A stretch of DNA of 64,000 nt from the NCBI GenBank assembly GCA_030247725.1, contig JAOTRT010000012.1, forward strand, positions 60,383 through 124,382, given 5' to 3'. Shown here one piece after another: positions 29,617 through 40,300 of this stretch. Each line of letters opens with the position of its first letter. Positions within the stretch are counted from its first letter, which is position 1. The stretch is from Candidatus Nitricoxidireducens bremensis (GTDB lineage Bacteria > Pseudomonadota > Gammaproteobacteria > Burkholderiales > Rhodocyclaceae). The notes under the pieces are model-generated. The model worked only from the letters and a program-made list of their open reading frames with translations. It made no database searches and was not told the DNA's origin. The translations under genes and the position numbers were made by a program.

Positions 29617-32334
29617 TCAAAGTAACAGCCGGTAGTGGCGGTTGTCCGCATCCGTTGACTTGATGATCTGGTACTCCATGCCGCTGGCCACTGCGATCTG
29701 CTGGGCGAAGTCTTTCTTGGCCTGCACTACCGCGTCCTCGATCTGGTTGTCTGCCTTCACCTCGACGATGACGTACTTCAGGCTCCCATCCGGCTCTTCA
29801 CGCTGAAAGATGAAATCAGGGTAGTAGCTGCGCACCGTGCGTGAATCGGGGTCGATGTATTGGATAAAGAAGTCCGACTGGCCGTGCGTCAGCATTCCGG
29901 TGAAGTAGATTTTCTTCACGCGCTGCTCACGCAACAAGTCCCAGAACAGTTGGTTCTCCGAGCCAGAATCGAAGCAATAGGTATCGAGGTGGAAGCTCTT
30001 GGCGCGTTCATCGTCCTTGATGACGCTGTCCGCTCTGCGGACGATCTTGTCTTTTGCCGCTGTGACCTCGTAGTAGCCATTCGGCGGCATCTTGATCAGA
30101 TCGACTTCGTGCTCCTCGGTTTGCTGTGATTCGTCCAAGTCGTAGAGCTGGCGGAACAGGCGCGGGATGATCTCGTCGTACAGCAACTCGTTGAACTCGT
30201 TGGCCATCGCAACCAGCTCATTGGTGCCTTCCTTGGTGGAATCGAGCAGTTCCTCGATTTCCAGCGGGCTGCGATTGAGGTAGCGCGACACTTCCGCAAC
30301 CAACGTCATCCGCGAGAAAACACGCTTCACTCGGCGAGTCGTCAGGTCAAAGGTTCTGCTGGATGAGGCTCGCGCTGCATCGGCAGCGGTAAGGCCATCC
30401 TGCTGTGTCTCGATCAGCCGGTATTTCTCGACCAGGGTGCTCCAAGCCTCCCTCTCTGTGCGGTCAAGTCCGAGCGTCTGTCCTGGCGAGAGCTTCTTCT
30501 CACGCATCTCATACTGCTTGCGCACCCTTACCAGCTTGATCTTGACTGGTGGCTCAACAACACGAATTTCCACACGCTCCTTGTCGCTGGCCGTCTTCTG
30601 GAGTTCATCAGCGCTGATTCGGAAGTTCTGTTGCAACTCGTCGTTGAGCGTGTTGAGGTTGTCGTCCGAGAGGAAGACGTGACCAGTGTGCTGGGCTTGG
30701 CCGATGGCGCGCAGGCAGCGCATCGTGGCTTGCAGCACAAACACCTTGGACTTGGGCTCGCGGAACAGTCCGACGCCGAAAAGCGAGCGGCAGTTCCAGC
30801 CCTCGCGGCCCTTGTTGACCAACAAGATGAACTGCTTTTCCGAGCCCTCGGTGTCCAGCCGATTGAACTCCCGAATGTCGTCGTTGGTGGTGAGCTTGTC
30901 GTCACCCACGTTGACCAAAATGCGCGAGGTCGGGATGCCGTGTTTGAGAAGCGCGCGCTCCACGGCCGGCTTCAGGTCACCGGTCAGCTCGTCGATGGTG
31001 GCGGCGAAGAATGCCAGTTTCGGGCAAAGTCCTTCGGGCCGTAGTCCGTCCGTTTCCTTCAGGAAACTCTCGATGGCAATGTCGACAAACTCATCAGTGC
31101 GCGTATTGGTGTAGCCGTGCAACGTAACTTTCTTGAGGAAGCCCTTATCGATGGACTCCTTCAAGCCGTAGGCATAGACCACCTCTGGAAGCACTTCGCG
31201 CCCGACGTAAGGAGTGCCCGTGTAGTTGTAGCAGGCCACAACCCGTGTTCCAGCTGCGTTGAGCTTGCCTGCCAACTCATCGATTGTTGTGCGTAGGCTG
31301 GTATCCGTTTCCTTTGCACCCACGCCCATGTCCTTGGCCAGCGCTTTGCCGAAGGCATGGTGCGCCTCGTCCACGTAGATGCCGAGTTGTTCGAGGCGGC
31401 ACAACTTCTCGAACCGCTGGTTGGTAGTCAGTTCGCCTTCTTCTTCCGGCTGGTCGAAGCTGTAGAGATCGGCAGCATCGGCGTACACGCCCGTAGCTGT
31501 CAGCGTGTTGCCGGTCACCCCAAAGAGCTGGTCGATGGGCGTCTTCTCCTTGCGCTGACGCTTCAGGATGATCTTCTGCGTGTTGGAGACGATAATGTTG
31601 AAGCGCGAGCGATCCAGCGTGTCGAGTGAGGTACCAGCCTCCTCAAGGTAGTGGAAGCGCAGGTGCGTGGTCAGGAAATTCACGTACTCTGGCGGCACGA
31701 CGCGAGTTAGGTCGAAAGACTCGATTTCCTTGAGCGATTGCAGCACAGTCTTGTCAGGCGCGAACACGAGCGCGTTGTGACAATAGCGCGCGTCCTTCTC
31801 GAACTTGTTGCCCAGCAGGAACTCGTAGAAGATGCAGGTGGCCATGAGGATGGTTTTGCCCGTCCCCATCGTCAGTGCGAAGATGTAGTTCGGATAGACG
31901 CGCGAGTTTTTGCGCATCTTTTCGAACAGCACCTTGTACGAGTTCAGTTCCAGCTCGTCCGTTTCGCCAAACTGGAACATCTCCTGCCCGGCAGTACCGA
32001 GGAAGGAGCCGAACTTGCGCCCCTCGAACTTGCCGCTGCGCTCGTACCAAGCCCTGAAGACTTCCTCAACCTTGGCGTTGTTGAGAAACTCCTTCAGGAA
32101 GACGTAGGTTTCCAGCGCCTCGAATTGTGGCTGGCGCAGAAAGGCCTTGGGATTCCGTTTTGGGTTGTTGAAGTCGAGGAACTTACGGGTCAACTCCTTG
32201 TAGTGCGAGCGGATCGCGCCCCTGTTGTCCTGGTGAAACTGCCACAGAAAGCGGAAGAAGGCGAAGTCCAGCGACGCGCCGGAGGTGCTGACCGACTTGC
32301 TGCTGCCCTTGGTTGTGGTGCGGTTAGTCGCCAT
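29617..32334 (-). CDS. res: type III-like restriction endonuclease, Res subunit
   Basis: 905 aa. Superfamily 2 helicase domains come first: Walker A in LTMGTGKTILMA (about residue 157), DEAH box in YVDEAHHAFGK (about 323), and a helicase C-terminal part with NKGREGWNCRSLFGVGLF and ATMRCLRAIGQ (about 500-550). A C-terminal PD-(D/E)xK nuclease has PDFIF...IVEVKAD at about 845-875. In type III systems Res uses ATP to move along DNA and cuts when two unmethylated sites are met. Length fits Res (about 900-1000). The start codon lies 8 bp inside the mod frame (11-bp overlap), so Res depends on Mod translation. This is the last gene of the overlapping set. Confidence 0.9.
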   Translation of the reverse strand: MATNRTTTKGSSKSVSTSGASLDFAFFRFLWQFHQDNRGAIRSHYKELTRKFLDFNNPKRNPKAFLRQPQFEALETYVFLKEFLNNAKVEEVFRAWYERSGKFEGRKFGSFLGTAGQEMFQFGETDELELNSYKVLFEKMRKNSRVYPNYIFALTMGTGKTILMATCIFYEFLLGNKFEKDARYCHNALVFAPDKTVLQSLKEIESFDLTRVVPPEYVNFLTTHLRFHYLEEAGTSLDTLDRSRFNIIVSNTQKIILKRQRKEKTPIDQLFGVTGNTLTATGVYADAADLYSFDQPEEEGELTTNQRFEKLCRLEQLGIYVDEAHHAFGKALAKDMGVGAKETDTSLRTTIDELAGKLNAAGTRVVACYNYTGTPYVGREVLPEVVYAYGLKESIDKGFLKKVTLHGYTNTRTDEFVDIAIESFLKETDGLRPEGLCPKLAFFAATIDELTGDLKPAVERALLKHGIPTSRILVNVGDDKLTTNDDIREFNRLDTEGSEKQFILLVNKGREGWNCRSLFGVGLFREPKSKVFVLQATMRCLRAIGQAQHTGHVFLSDDNLNTLNDELQQNFRISADELQKTASDKERVEIRVVEPPVKIKLVRVRKQYEMREKKLSPGQTLGLDRTEREAWSTLVEKYRLIETQQDGLTAADAARASSSRTFDLTTRRVKRVFSRMTLVAEVSRYLNRSPLEIEELLDSTKEGTNELVAMANEFNELLYDEIIPRLFRQLYDLDESQQTEEHEVDLIKMPPNGYYEVTAAKDKIVRRADSVIKDDERAKSFHLDTYCFDSGSENQLFWDLLREQRVKKIYFTGMLTHGQSDFFIQYIDPDSRTVRSYYPDFIFQREEPDGSLKYVIVEVKADNQIEDAVVQAKKDFAQQIAVASGMEYQIIKSTDADNRHYRLLL

Positions 32335-34126
32335 TGCTGATGCTCCCTTCCCACGATTCCGAGAGCAGGTCGGTAATCTTCACGCGGATCGTGCCCGCAT
32401 CCTCCGGCACCTTGTAAGCTCCCTTGACCAGATCGTTCTTGCTTGGGATGTCCACCACCGCAGGTTGCAGCACCGCGCCATCGTAATTCCAGTCGACTAG
32501 CACCGACTCGACTAGCTCCTTCCAGTCATCAACCGCCTCTTTTTGCAGTGAGAGCTTCTGCAGCAAGTTCATTGGGTAGAACTTCTCGATGACCAGCTCA
32601 CCCTTTTTGATGGCGACCTTGGCCTGCGAGTCTCGCTTGAACTCAAGATCCGCCTTGTCGCGCAGAATATCCACCACCTCCACGTCGATCTTGAAGGGTT
32701 TGGCAGCCAGTTCCAGTTGCGCGGCCAGATCCGGCTCGTGGCCCATGCAGACGAGAGTGATCTTCTCGACAGCGCGGTTCGGGCTTTCGGCTTGTCGACG
32801 CTCCCAAGCCTTGTAGTCGAAGCCGGCGATTAGTTCATTCAGGTCGGCGCGCGTCGCAATGCGGTTGACTGGCATGATCTTGACCATGCGGCTGTCTTTC
32901 TCGCCGTCGAAGACCGAGCTCATTTCCAGCTTCTGCACCTCCAGTGCTTCTAGCAGTAAGTCCTTTGCCTGCACCGGATTGCGGAAAATGTCGTAGTGGT
33001 TGACGTTGTAGACCTCAAGTCCAGTGTACAGCCTCGCTCCGTCCAACGGCTTCTGGCGCAGCTCGTTGGCAATACCAATCAGCCGCCTGGTCGTGGTCTG
33101 AATAGCGCCCAGATTGATGTCCGCCCCAATGAATCTGCGCCCAAGCTTCATTGCCGCAGCTTGTGTTGTGCCTGCGCCCATAAAGCAGTCAAAGACGAGC
33201 GCACCTTTCTCGGTAGATGCGTTGATGATTCGCTCCACAAGAGCCTCGGGCTTCTGCGTGGGGTAGTCTTGGCGCTCTTTTGCCACCGGGTTTACCGGCG
33301 GAATGTCGTCCCACACAGAGTCGATGATGTCGCCCTCGATTTCATCCAGATAGATGATCCGCGTCCCGCCGCCTGTAGGGTTTACGTCATCGCGGTAAAG
33401 GCGGCCGTTCGCATCCTTCTTGAATCGCTTGATGTAGTCCTCGCCATGAGGGCGGTATTGAACCTTCCAGTAGTAATCATCTGATCTCACATACGACAGA
33501 ATGGTGTCGTGCTTCTGCGGAAACTTGCGAGACGTAGATCGCTTGAATCCAAAGTAGCTCCAGATGATCTCGTTCCTGAAGTTCGTTGGTCCGAACACCT
33601 CATCGAGAATCATTCGGATGAAGTGGTTTTTGTGCCAGTCGCAGTGAACGTAGATGCTGCCCTTTTCTGAAAGCAACTCGCGGGCGAGGACGAGACGTTC
33701 GTATATGAACTGGAGGTACTCATCGTTCGTCCAGATGTCGGTGTACTGCTTTTCTTCAAAGACCGTCTGCTCCGACTCTGTTTGCTTGCCTTGCAGTTTG
33801 ATCTTCTTTTTGTAGTCGGCTTTGGAGTCGAATGGCGGATCGATGTAGATCAAATCGATCTTCCCGCGATACTCTCTGAGCAGATGGCTCATGACTTGAA
33901 GGTTGTCGCCCCAGAAGATCTTGTTACGCCAGCCATCTACCTCTTCGCCGTGGACTTCCTTTAGCTGCGCTGGGTAGTAATGGGTGGACGTAAAGGGGCG
34001 CTTACCGCGCCAGTTCAGCATCGGGTATCCCCTGATCGGCTCGAACTCGTACTTCTCGACATTGGTTACGCTGGTATCAGGCGTAGCTAGTTGCAGGGAT
34101 TCCTGTGTAGGTTGATCTTTTTTCAT
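32324..34126 (-). CDS. mod: type III-like DNA adenine methyltransferase, Mod subunit
   Basis: 600 aa from the ATG before KKDQPTQES, which overlaps the helicase stop as ATGA. Motif IV DPPF (IYIDPPFDSKADY, about residue 95) precedes the SAM-binding motif I (FDCFMGAGTTQAAA, about 330). That order marks a beta-class N6-adenine or N4-cytosine methyltransferase, as in Mod. The target-recognition region should lie between these motifs and in the C-terminal half. It modifies host DNA and gives specificity to Res. GC content is visibly lower than in the chromosomal neighbours. Confidence 0.92.
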   Translation of the reverse strand: MKKDQPTQESLQLATPDTSVTNVEKYEFEPIRGYPMLNWRGKRPFTSTHYYPAQLKEVHGEEVDGWRNKIFWGDNLQVMSHLLREYRGKIDLIYIDPPFDSKADYKKKIKLQGKQTESEQTVFEEKQYTDIWTNDEYLQFIYERLVLARELLSEKGSIYVHCDWHKNHFIRMILDEVFGPTNFRNEIIWSYFGFKRSTSRKFPQKHDTILSYVRSDDYYWKVQYRPHGEDYIKRFKKDANGRLYRDDVNPTGGGTRIIYLDEIEGDIIDSVWDDIPPVNPVAKERQDYPTQKPEALVERIINASTEKGALVFDCFMGAGTTQAAAMKLGRRFIGADINLGAIQTTTRRLIGIANELRQKPLDGARLYTGLEVYNVNHYDIFRNPVQAKDLLLEALEVQKLEMSSVFDGEKDSRMVKIMPVNRIATRADLNELIAGFDYKAWERRQAESPNRAVEKITLVCMGHEPDLAAQLELAAKPFKIDVEVVDILRDKADLEFKRDSQAKVAIKKGELVIEKFYPMNLLQKLSLQKEAVDDWKELVESVLVDWNYDGAVLQPAVVDIPSKNDLVKGAYKVPEDAGTIRVKITDLLSESWEGSISNGD

Positions 34127-37047
34127 TTGTCTGTTTTCCTGAAAGTCCAATTCTTGTTATCGCAGTAGGCGCGCATATCGCAGTTCGGGCAGAGCTTGGC
34201 GGGGCGTGCAGTCATCTGGTAATCCTGCCGCTCGATGCGTGACACGATGCCATCGAACTGCGCGATGGTCTTGCCAATGGCGCGGTCGTCCTTGGTGAAA
34301 GACACGTAGGGATTCCCGCCGTCCTCGCCGGTATAGTACAAGTGCATCCGGCTGACCTTCTGGCCAGTACGCTCCTCGACCAAATGGGCATATACCTCCA
34401 ACTGGTGCTGGTACTGCTTGAGGCGATCCCGATCCTTTTCCATGTCGGGCTTCTTCTCCGACTTGAAGTCGATGATTTCGACCGTGTTGTGCTCACCCCG
34501 GATCAGGTCGACGCTGCCCTTGAGAATGTATTGATCCTTGACCAGTGAAATCTCGACCTCGGCCTCCTTGATGCGATCCCAGTTGCCGTTCTCGCGCTCG
34601 TAGTAACGAAGGACGTGCAGAAGTGCTGCGTGCTGCGAGCTGGGAGCGAGGTAAACGCGTTCCTTCTTCGAGAGCATCGCGTAGTTGGCCGAGAACCAGC
34701 CTCGAATGGCGTCAAGGGAGATGGTGCCCTCTTCGCCACGCAAAACGGTCTTGTGAATGTCCTCGATTGTCTGATGCACCAAGGTACCGAAGAGCATCGG
34801 GCTCTCGCGGATCGGTGCGAATTCCAGCTCCTTGAAGAACCGGTACTGCTCGGCACAGTTCTCGAAGACCGTGATGTGCGACGTGAATGAGTACTCGCGC
34901 TTGAGGTTGATCTCCTTCACCGCCTCAAAATTGAGGGCAGAGAGATCGACATCCCGCCAGCTGGGCAGCTCGTAAAACAGGCGCTCAAAGTATTTCGACG
35001 GCGACTTGCCCAAGCCCCGACCGTGTCGCTCCTGAGCGGCCAGCACCAACAGGTTTTGGGCCCGGGAGAAGGCTGTGTAGAACAACCGCCAGAAATCGAA
35101 GCGCTTGATGTGGTCGAGTGGCTCGAAGCGGGGCTTGGAGAGGTAGCCGCCATCTTCCAGCAGCTCGTCCAGAGCGGTGTGCTGCTTGCGCGGCACTGCC
35201 TCAAGCGAACCGCAAACGACGACCGGGAATTCCAGTCCCTTGGATTGGTGGATGGTCAGGAACGAGATGCAACCCTTGGGCGCGTACTCGGCCTCATCCT
35301 CGTACTCGCCGATGCCGCCTTCAAATAGGAAGCGCAGGAACTGGTTGAACAGGTCACGCAGGTTCTTTTCCAGATACTGCGGGTTCAACACGCTGACGTA
35401 ATGTAGGTACTCGAACTTTGTCAGCAACTTGGAGAAGGTGCCGAGATTGCGCGCCGCGCGCCCCTTGTCCACACCCTGTAGGGCATCCTCCGACAAGAAG
35501 CGTGCAAATAGCGGGAACTGCAGCAGCTGGTAGAACAGCCCGGAGAAGGCGTAGTCGGTGTTCTGGGCCAGCACAGCATGTTGCTTGGCCAGCGGGCGTG
35601 CCCAATCGAGCAGGCGCTTGTTCTCCGGCTTGCGCAGTTCGTTGGCGAAGGCCGCGAAGCACTGGTGATCGTAGTAGCCCCATATGTCAAGCGTGACGCC
35701 CTCGGCCCACTGCCGCACTTTGGGGAACTGTGGAAAAAGGAAGATCAGCGCCCCGATCATCAGGCGAATCTCCTCTCGCTCGAAGAACATGTTCGAGCGT
35801 GGCGAATAGACTGGAACGCCCTCGGCCTCAAGGAAGCGGGCCAGCGCCACCACCTTGTCGTTCTTGACCGAGCGGAATAGGAACGCGACTTGGTTCCAGT
35901 CCGACAGTCGCTCGGACTCCTTCAGGCGGTTCAGGAACGCCAACACCTCGGCGTGCCAGTGGGTGGTGTCGTCCTTGGCATCCGTCGCGGCCAGACGCAC
36001 CGCCGTGGGGACGTCGGGAAAGTCATCGTTGCGCGGCACGATCTGCTTGGGGTAGCGGAAGTTGCGCGTGCCGTCGTCCCAAGTCTGCTCGCGCATCCAC
36101 TCGTTGTAGAAGCGAATGATGTCGGGGTGCGAGCGATAGTTGACTGTGAGTGTGACCCGCTTGCACAGGCCCTCGTCGAACAGTGCGGGAAACTCCAGGA
36201 TGTTGCGGATGGTGGCCCCGCGAAAGCGGTACAACCCCTGGTCGTCGTCGCCGACCACACAGAGATTCCGGCGCTCGCCTGCCAATAGAAGAAGGATGCG
36301 CTCCTGAATGGTGTTGGTGTCCTGGTACTCGTCCACCATCAGGTAGGAAAATTTCTCGCGCAGTTGCGCCAGTACCTCGGGGCGCTTCTCCAGCAGTTGC
36401 AGCGCCTCGTACTGAATACCGGAGAAGTCGAGAGAGTTGTGCTCGTGCAGCAACTCCTGATACTTGCGGAAGCAAGTGGCCAGTGCGCGTACCTCGACAT
36501 CGGGGGCGGCCTCCAGCGTGGTGATATCGAGCGCTTCCTCGGCGACCTTGTTTAGCCACTTGAGCAGGTTCTCCGACTGCGCCCAGCGGCCCGACTGGTC
36601 GTCACCCATGACGAGCTGGGCATCGGGGAGCTCGCGGAAGTCCTTGATGTGCTGGTAGAGAAAGTATTGCTGGTCGAACTGGTCGAAGAGCGTGAAGCTG
36701 CGCTTGAGCCGGGTGAACTCGCGGAAGTCTTCCAGTAGCCGCAGGCAAATTGAGTGAAAGGTACCAAGGTACATCTCGTTCAAGTTGAACTTGATACCCA
36801 AATCGGTCAGCCGGTTCGAGATGCGGGTGGTCAGCTCGCGTGCAGCCTTGTCGGTGAAGGTAACAACAAAAAGCGACTCGGGGGCGACACCCTTCTGTGT
36901 GATGAGATAGACGATGCGCTCGACCAGCGTGAATGTCTTCCCAGAGCCGGGGCCGGCGATGATCAGCACCGGGCCATCGGTGGCCAGGATGGCTTCGAGC
37001 TGTTGGGGGTTGGCCTTGCTTTGCAGCGCGGCAGCACTTCCCGTCAT
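34123..37047 (-). CDS. UvrD/Rep-like helicase fused to a Fe-S PD-(D/E)xK nuclease
   Basis: 974 aa. Superfamily 1A helicase: Walker A IAGPGSGKTFTL (about residue 31), VDEYQDTN (about 235), GDDDQGLYRFRGA (about 262), VNYRSHPDI (about 300), and motifs V-VI around LTIHQSKGLEFPVV and AFSRAQNLLVLAA. The C-terminal part (about 730-965) is a RecB/AddB-type nuclease: EIIDFKSEKKP is the active-site strand. Four cysteines (ENCAEQYRFF and CPNCDMRAYC) are placed as in 4Fe-4S AddB-like nucleases. It can unwind and degrade DNA ends. It overlaps the small HTH gene and mod by ATGA on both sides, so it is an integral part of this cluster and not a stray repair gene. Confidence 0.92.
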   Translation of the reverse strand: MTGSAAALQSKANPQQLEAILATDGPVLIIAGPGSGKTFTLVERIVYLITQKGVAPESLFVVTFTDKAARELTTRISNRLTDLGIKFNLNEMYLGTFHSICLRLLEDFREFTRLKRSFTLFDQFDQQYFLYQHIKDFRELPDAQLVMGDDQSGRWAQSENLLKWLNKVAEEALDITTLEAAPDVEVRALATCFRKYQELLHEHNSLDFSGIQYEALQLLEKRPEVLAQLREKFSYLMVDEYQDTNTIQERILLLLAGERRNLCVVGDDDQGLYRFRGATIRNILEFPALFDEGLCKRVTLTVNYRSHPDIIRFYNEWMREQTWDDGTRNFRYPKQIVPRNDDFPDVPTAVRLAATDAKDDTTHWHAEVLAFLNRLKESERLSDWNQVAFLFRSVKNDKVVALARFLEAEGVPVYSPRSNMFFEREEIRLMIGALIFLFPQFPKVRQWAEGVTLDIWGYYDHQCFAAFANELRKPENKRLLDWARPLAKQHAVLAQNTDYAFSGLFYQLLQFPLFARFLSEDALQGVDKGRAARNLGTFSKLLTKFEYLHYVSVLNPQYLEKNLRDLFNQFLRFLFEGGIGEYEDEAEYAPKGCISFLTIHQSKGLEFPVVVCGSLEAVPRKQHTALDELLEDGGYLSKPRFEPLDHIKRFDFWRLFYTAFSRAQNLLVLAAQERHGRGLGKSPSKYFERLFYELPSWRDVDLSALNFEAVKEINLKREYSFTSHITVFENCAEQYRFFKELEFAPIRESPMLFGTLVHQTIEDIHKTVLRGEEGTISLDAIRGWFSANYAMLSKKERVYLAPSSQHAALLHVLRYYERENGNWDRIKEAEVEISLVKDQYILKGSVDLIRGEHNTVEIIDFKSEKKPDMEKDRDRLKQYQHQLEVYAHLVEERTGQKVSRMHLYYTGEDGGNPYVSFTKDDRAIGKTIAQFDGIVSRIERQDYQMTARPAKLCPNCDMRAYCDNKNWTFRKTDK

Positions 37048-37259
37048 TCTTTACCCCCCTCTTGTTCTTCATCGGCTGCCTTGCCGATGCGGCTGGCAAT
37101 CCACTGATCCAGTTCACCTCGCCGGAAGCGCCAGGTGCCGCCGAGTTTGAACGCCGGGATCTGCCCGCTGGCCGCGAGCCGGTAAACCGTGCGTTTCCCT
37201 GCCTTTAGGTAGGCCGCGACCTCATCAATCGTGAGGATTTCGTCCCGCTGGTCATTCAT
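37044..37259 (-). CDS. excisionase/MerR-like helix-turn-helix DNA-binding protein
   Basis: 71 aa from the ATG before NDQRDEILT. It is one HTH_17 domain: LTIDEVAAYLKAGKRTVYRLAASGQIPAFKLGGTWRF pattern at about 8-50, typical of excisionase-like and small control proteins. It overlaps the helicase start as ATGA and heads the minus-strand operon. The 136-bp divergent region in front of it carries a tandem 10-bp repeat and an inverted repeat, natural operators for such a protein. It may act like a controller (C) protein of restriction systems. A longer start is possible but would overlap those repeats. Confidence 0.82.
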   Translation of the reverse strand: MNDQRDEILTIDEVAAYLKAGKRTVYRLAASGQIPAFKLGGTWRFRRGELDQWIASRIGKAADEEQEGGKE

Positions 37260-37322
37260 TTGGTCACCCTTGGCCGGCTGCTCGTCTTGTTTGCTGGAGT
37301 ATCTTGTCATAAGGTGGCATGA

Positions 37323-37362
37323 TTGAGCAAACTTGAGCAAACCTGGCACTGAAAGTAGTGCC
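37323..37362. promoter_or_regulatory. tandem TTGAGCAAAC repeats plus inverted repeat in the divergent promoter region
   Basis: TTGAGCAAAC occurs twice in direct tandem (37323-37332 and 37333-37342). Next to it, GGCACT-GAAAGT-AGTGCC (37345-37362) is a 6-bp inverted repeat. The region separates the HTH-led operon (minus) from the ATPase/DUF3883 gene (plus), so one bound regulator could control both arms. Confidence 0.65.
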
Positions 37363-37395
37363 TGTTTGGAGGCCGTCAAACCAGGGGGAGGAACG

Positions 37396-40300
37396 GTGGC
37401 ATCAAACTACGAGGCGATTTGCGCCGAGAACCGGCAGCGGTACGGCACGGACATCGGCCGGATTGGCCCGATGCTGCTGGCCGACCGTTACGACGACAGA
37501 ACCCACTTCATCTTCGAGTTGCTTCAAAACGCCGAAGATGCGCTGAACCGGCGCGGCGAGTGGAAGGGGCAACGGCACGTTAGCTTCACTCTCGAGCCTG
37601 GAAGGCTGACGCTCTCGCATTTCGGCCGACCATTTGACGACGCCGATGTTCGCGGTATCTGTGGTATTGCCCAGAGCACGAAGGATCAGTTCTCCATTGG
37701 TCGCTTCGGGATCGGCTTCAAATCCGTCTACACCTTCACCGACCGTCCCGAGATTCACTCGGGCGATGAAGAATTCGCTGTCGAGAACTACGTCTCGCCA
37801 GTAGGCGTCCCACAGGCTTCAAGACATCCCGACGAAACCCTCATCGCATTGCCGTTGAAGGATAGCGACCGCACGGCGGTGCAGGAGATCGTCGACGGCT
37901 TCAAGCGCTTGGGGCCTGGTGCATTGCTTTTCCTGCGGCAGATCGATGAGATCAATTGGGCCGTGCAGGGCGGTGCATCAGGGTTCTATCAGCGCAGCGC
38001 ACCAGAGCCCCTGGGAGACGGCGTCCACCGTATTACGGTGATCGGCCAAGAGAGTGGCCAACCGGAAGTCGATCAGAACTGGTTGGTGTTTCACCGAGAT
38101 GTATTCTCCGAAGGGCAGGACAAAGTCGGGCGTGTCGAGGTTGCGTTTTCACTGCAGGCCGTCAAGGATCAGCCTGACCGGTGGGTCATCGTGCCGGTCG
38201 CGGCTTCGCCACTGGTCGTGTTCTTTCCCACAGCAGTGGAAACCAATCTCGGTTTCCTTGTTCAGGGGCCCTATCGGACGACTCCGAGCCGAGACAACAT
38301 CCCACGTCATGACTCGTGGAATAAACACCTCGTTGAACTGACGGCTGACTTGCTGGTCGAGGCGATGCGCTGGTTGCGTGACCAGGGAATGCTCGACGTC
38401 TCAGCACTTCGCTGTCTGCCGCTTGATCGTGAGAAATTTTCGGATGGGGCGATGTTCGGGCCGGTGTTTGCAGCTGTGCGCCGGGCTCTCACCGAAGAGC
38501 CCCTGCTGCCACGGTTTGATGGTGGCTACGTCGCGGCGTTGGGCTCAAAGCTGGCGAGGACGCAGGAGTTGCGCGAGCTGTTTAGCCCAAACCAGGTGGC
38601 GCAATTGTTCGGTACCGAGGAAGCCGCCTGGCTGTCTGGTGATATCACGCTAGACCGTACACCGGAGCTTCGGCAGTACGTCATGCGCGAACTTGGGGTG
38701 ACGGAAGTGACCCCGGAGGGCATCGTTCCACGTCTGACGCAAACTTTCCTGGAAGGACAGTCGGACGGCTGGATTTCAAGCCTGTACGAGTTCCTGAGCG
38801 GGCAACCCGCTCTCAGGCGACGGCTGGACTCTGTGCCGTTGGTCAGGCTCAGTGACGGTCGCCACGTGGTCGCTCGGGTCGGTGGCGACCCGCAGGCTTT
38901 CCTCCCGAGCCACCTTGAGACCGGGTTCCCCACTGTGAAGCGTGCCGTCTGTGCAAACAATGAGTGCAGGACGTTCCTGATCTCGCTGGGTATCACAGAG
39001 CCCGATCCAGTGGACGACGTGATCCTGAACGTATTGCAGAAGTATCGCAGCGATTCAGTCGAAGTCGATGATGACCAGTACGCCAAAGACATAGAGCGCA
39101 TCGTTGCGGCGTTCAATACAGACTCCAAGACGCAGCGGGATAAGCTGCTGGGCGCACTGCGTGAGACTACCTTCGTGATGGTTGTCGATGCAGGGGATGG
39201 GACGGGGTACGTCGACAAACCCGGGAACGTCTACATCGCCACTGACCGGCTGAAGCAACTCTTCGCCGGTGTGCCCGACGTCATGATTGTTGATGATGCC
39301 TACGATTGCCTCCGTGGCGAGGACGTCCGTGATCTCCTTGTTGCGTGTGGCGCAAGCCGCTACCTTGACCCTACTGCAATCCCCTCAGGCCTTGATGCAG
39401 CGGAACGAGCACAAGTCAGGAGAGACGCGGGGTTGGAACGAGCAAGTTGGGAAAATCCCCCGGAAGATTTCACCCTACGGGGTCTTGCCCAGCTTCTGGA
39501 ACTCTTGCCAACTCTTCAGGTAGATGAGGCAATGGCTAGGGCTAAATTGCTATGGGACTCACTGGCTGACCTCGAGACACGCGGATCTGGTGCCTTCTAC
39601 GGAACTTACAAGTGGGGATATTTCCACGAGACAAAGATGGCTCGGTTTGATGCGGCCTTTATTCGCACACTCAATGAGTCAGCTTGGATTCCAGACGCGA
39701 GTGGCGAACTCCATCCCCCGAGGCTAGTAGTCTTCGATAGCTTGGAATGGAAGCCCAACCCTTTCCTTCTCACGAAAATCAAGTTCAAGCCGCCGATCAT
39801 TGACCAGCTGGCCAAAGAGGCAGGGATTGACCCAGCGGCCCTCGATCTGCTTCGGAAGCTCGGTATTACGAGCGTGGATGACCTTACATCACGGCTTGGC
39901 ATTACAAGCCCGCCGCCCGAAGCAGAAACGGAACAGGAATCGGACTCGGGAACTGAAACGGAAGGATCATCTGGCGGCGACGTCTATGACGATGCGAAAG
40001 ATCTGTACGGCGACGACATGCCAGATATACAGCCAGGAACTCCCGATCCGGACGGTGGGGACGGCGCGACGGCTGGTGCTGGACGTGGTGGTCAAGGGCG
40101 CTCTGGAACTGGTGCGCCACGCGGCGGCGGTCAGGGCAACGGTGGCGCACACGCTGGTTCAGGTGGCCACGGCACCCCCGGCGGTAAGGGTAGCGGGAGC
40201 GGTGGCGGTCAGGGGAAAAGGTCGCCCGGCCAATCCGGCACACGTCCCTTCATTTCCTACGTTGGCACCCATCCCGACGAGGATGAGTCCGATCCAGATG

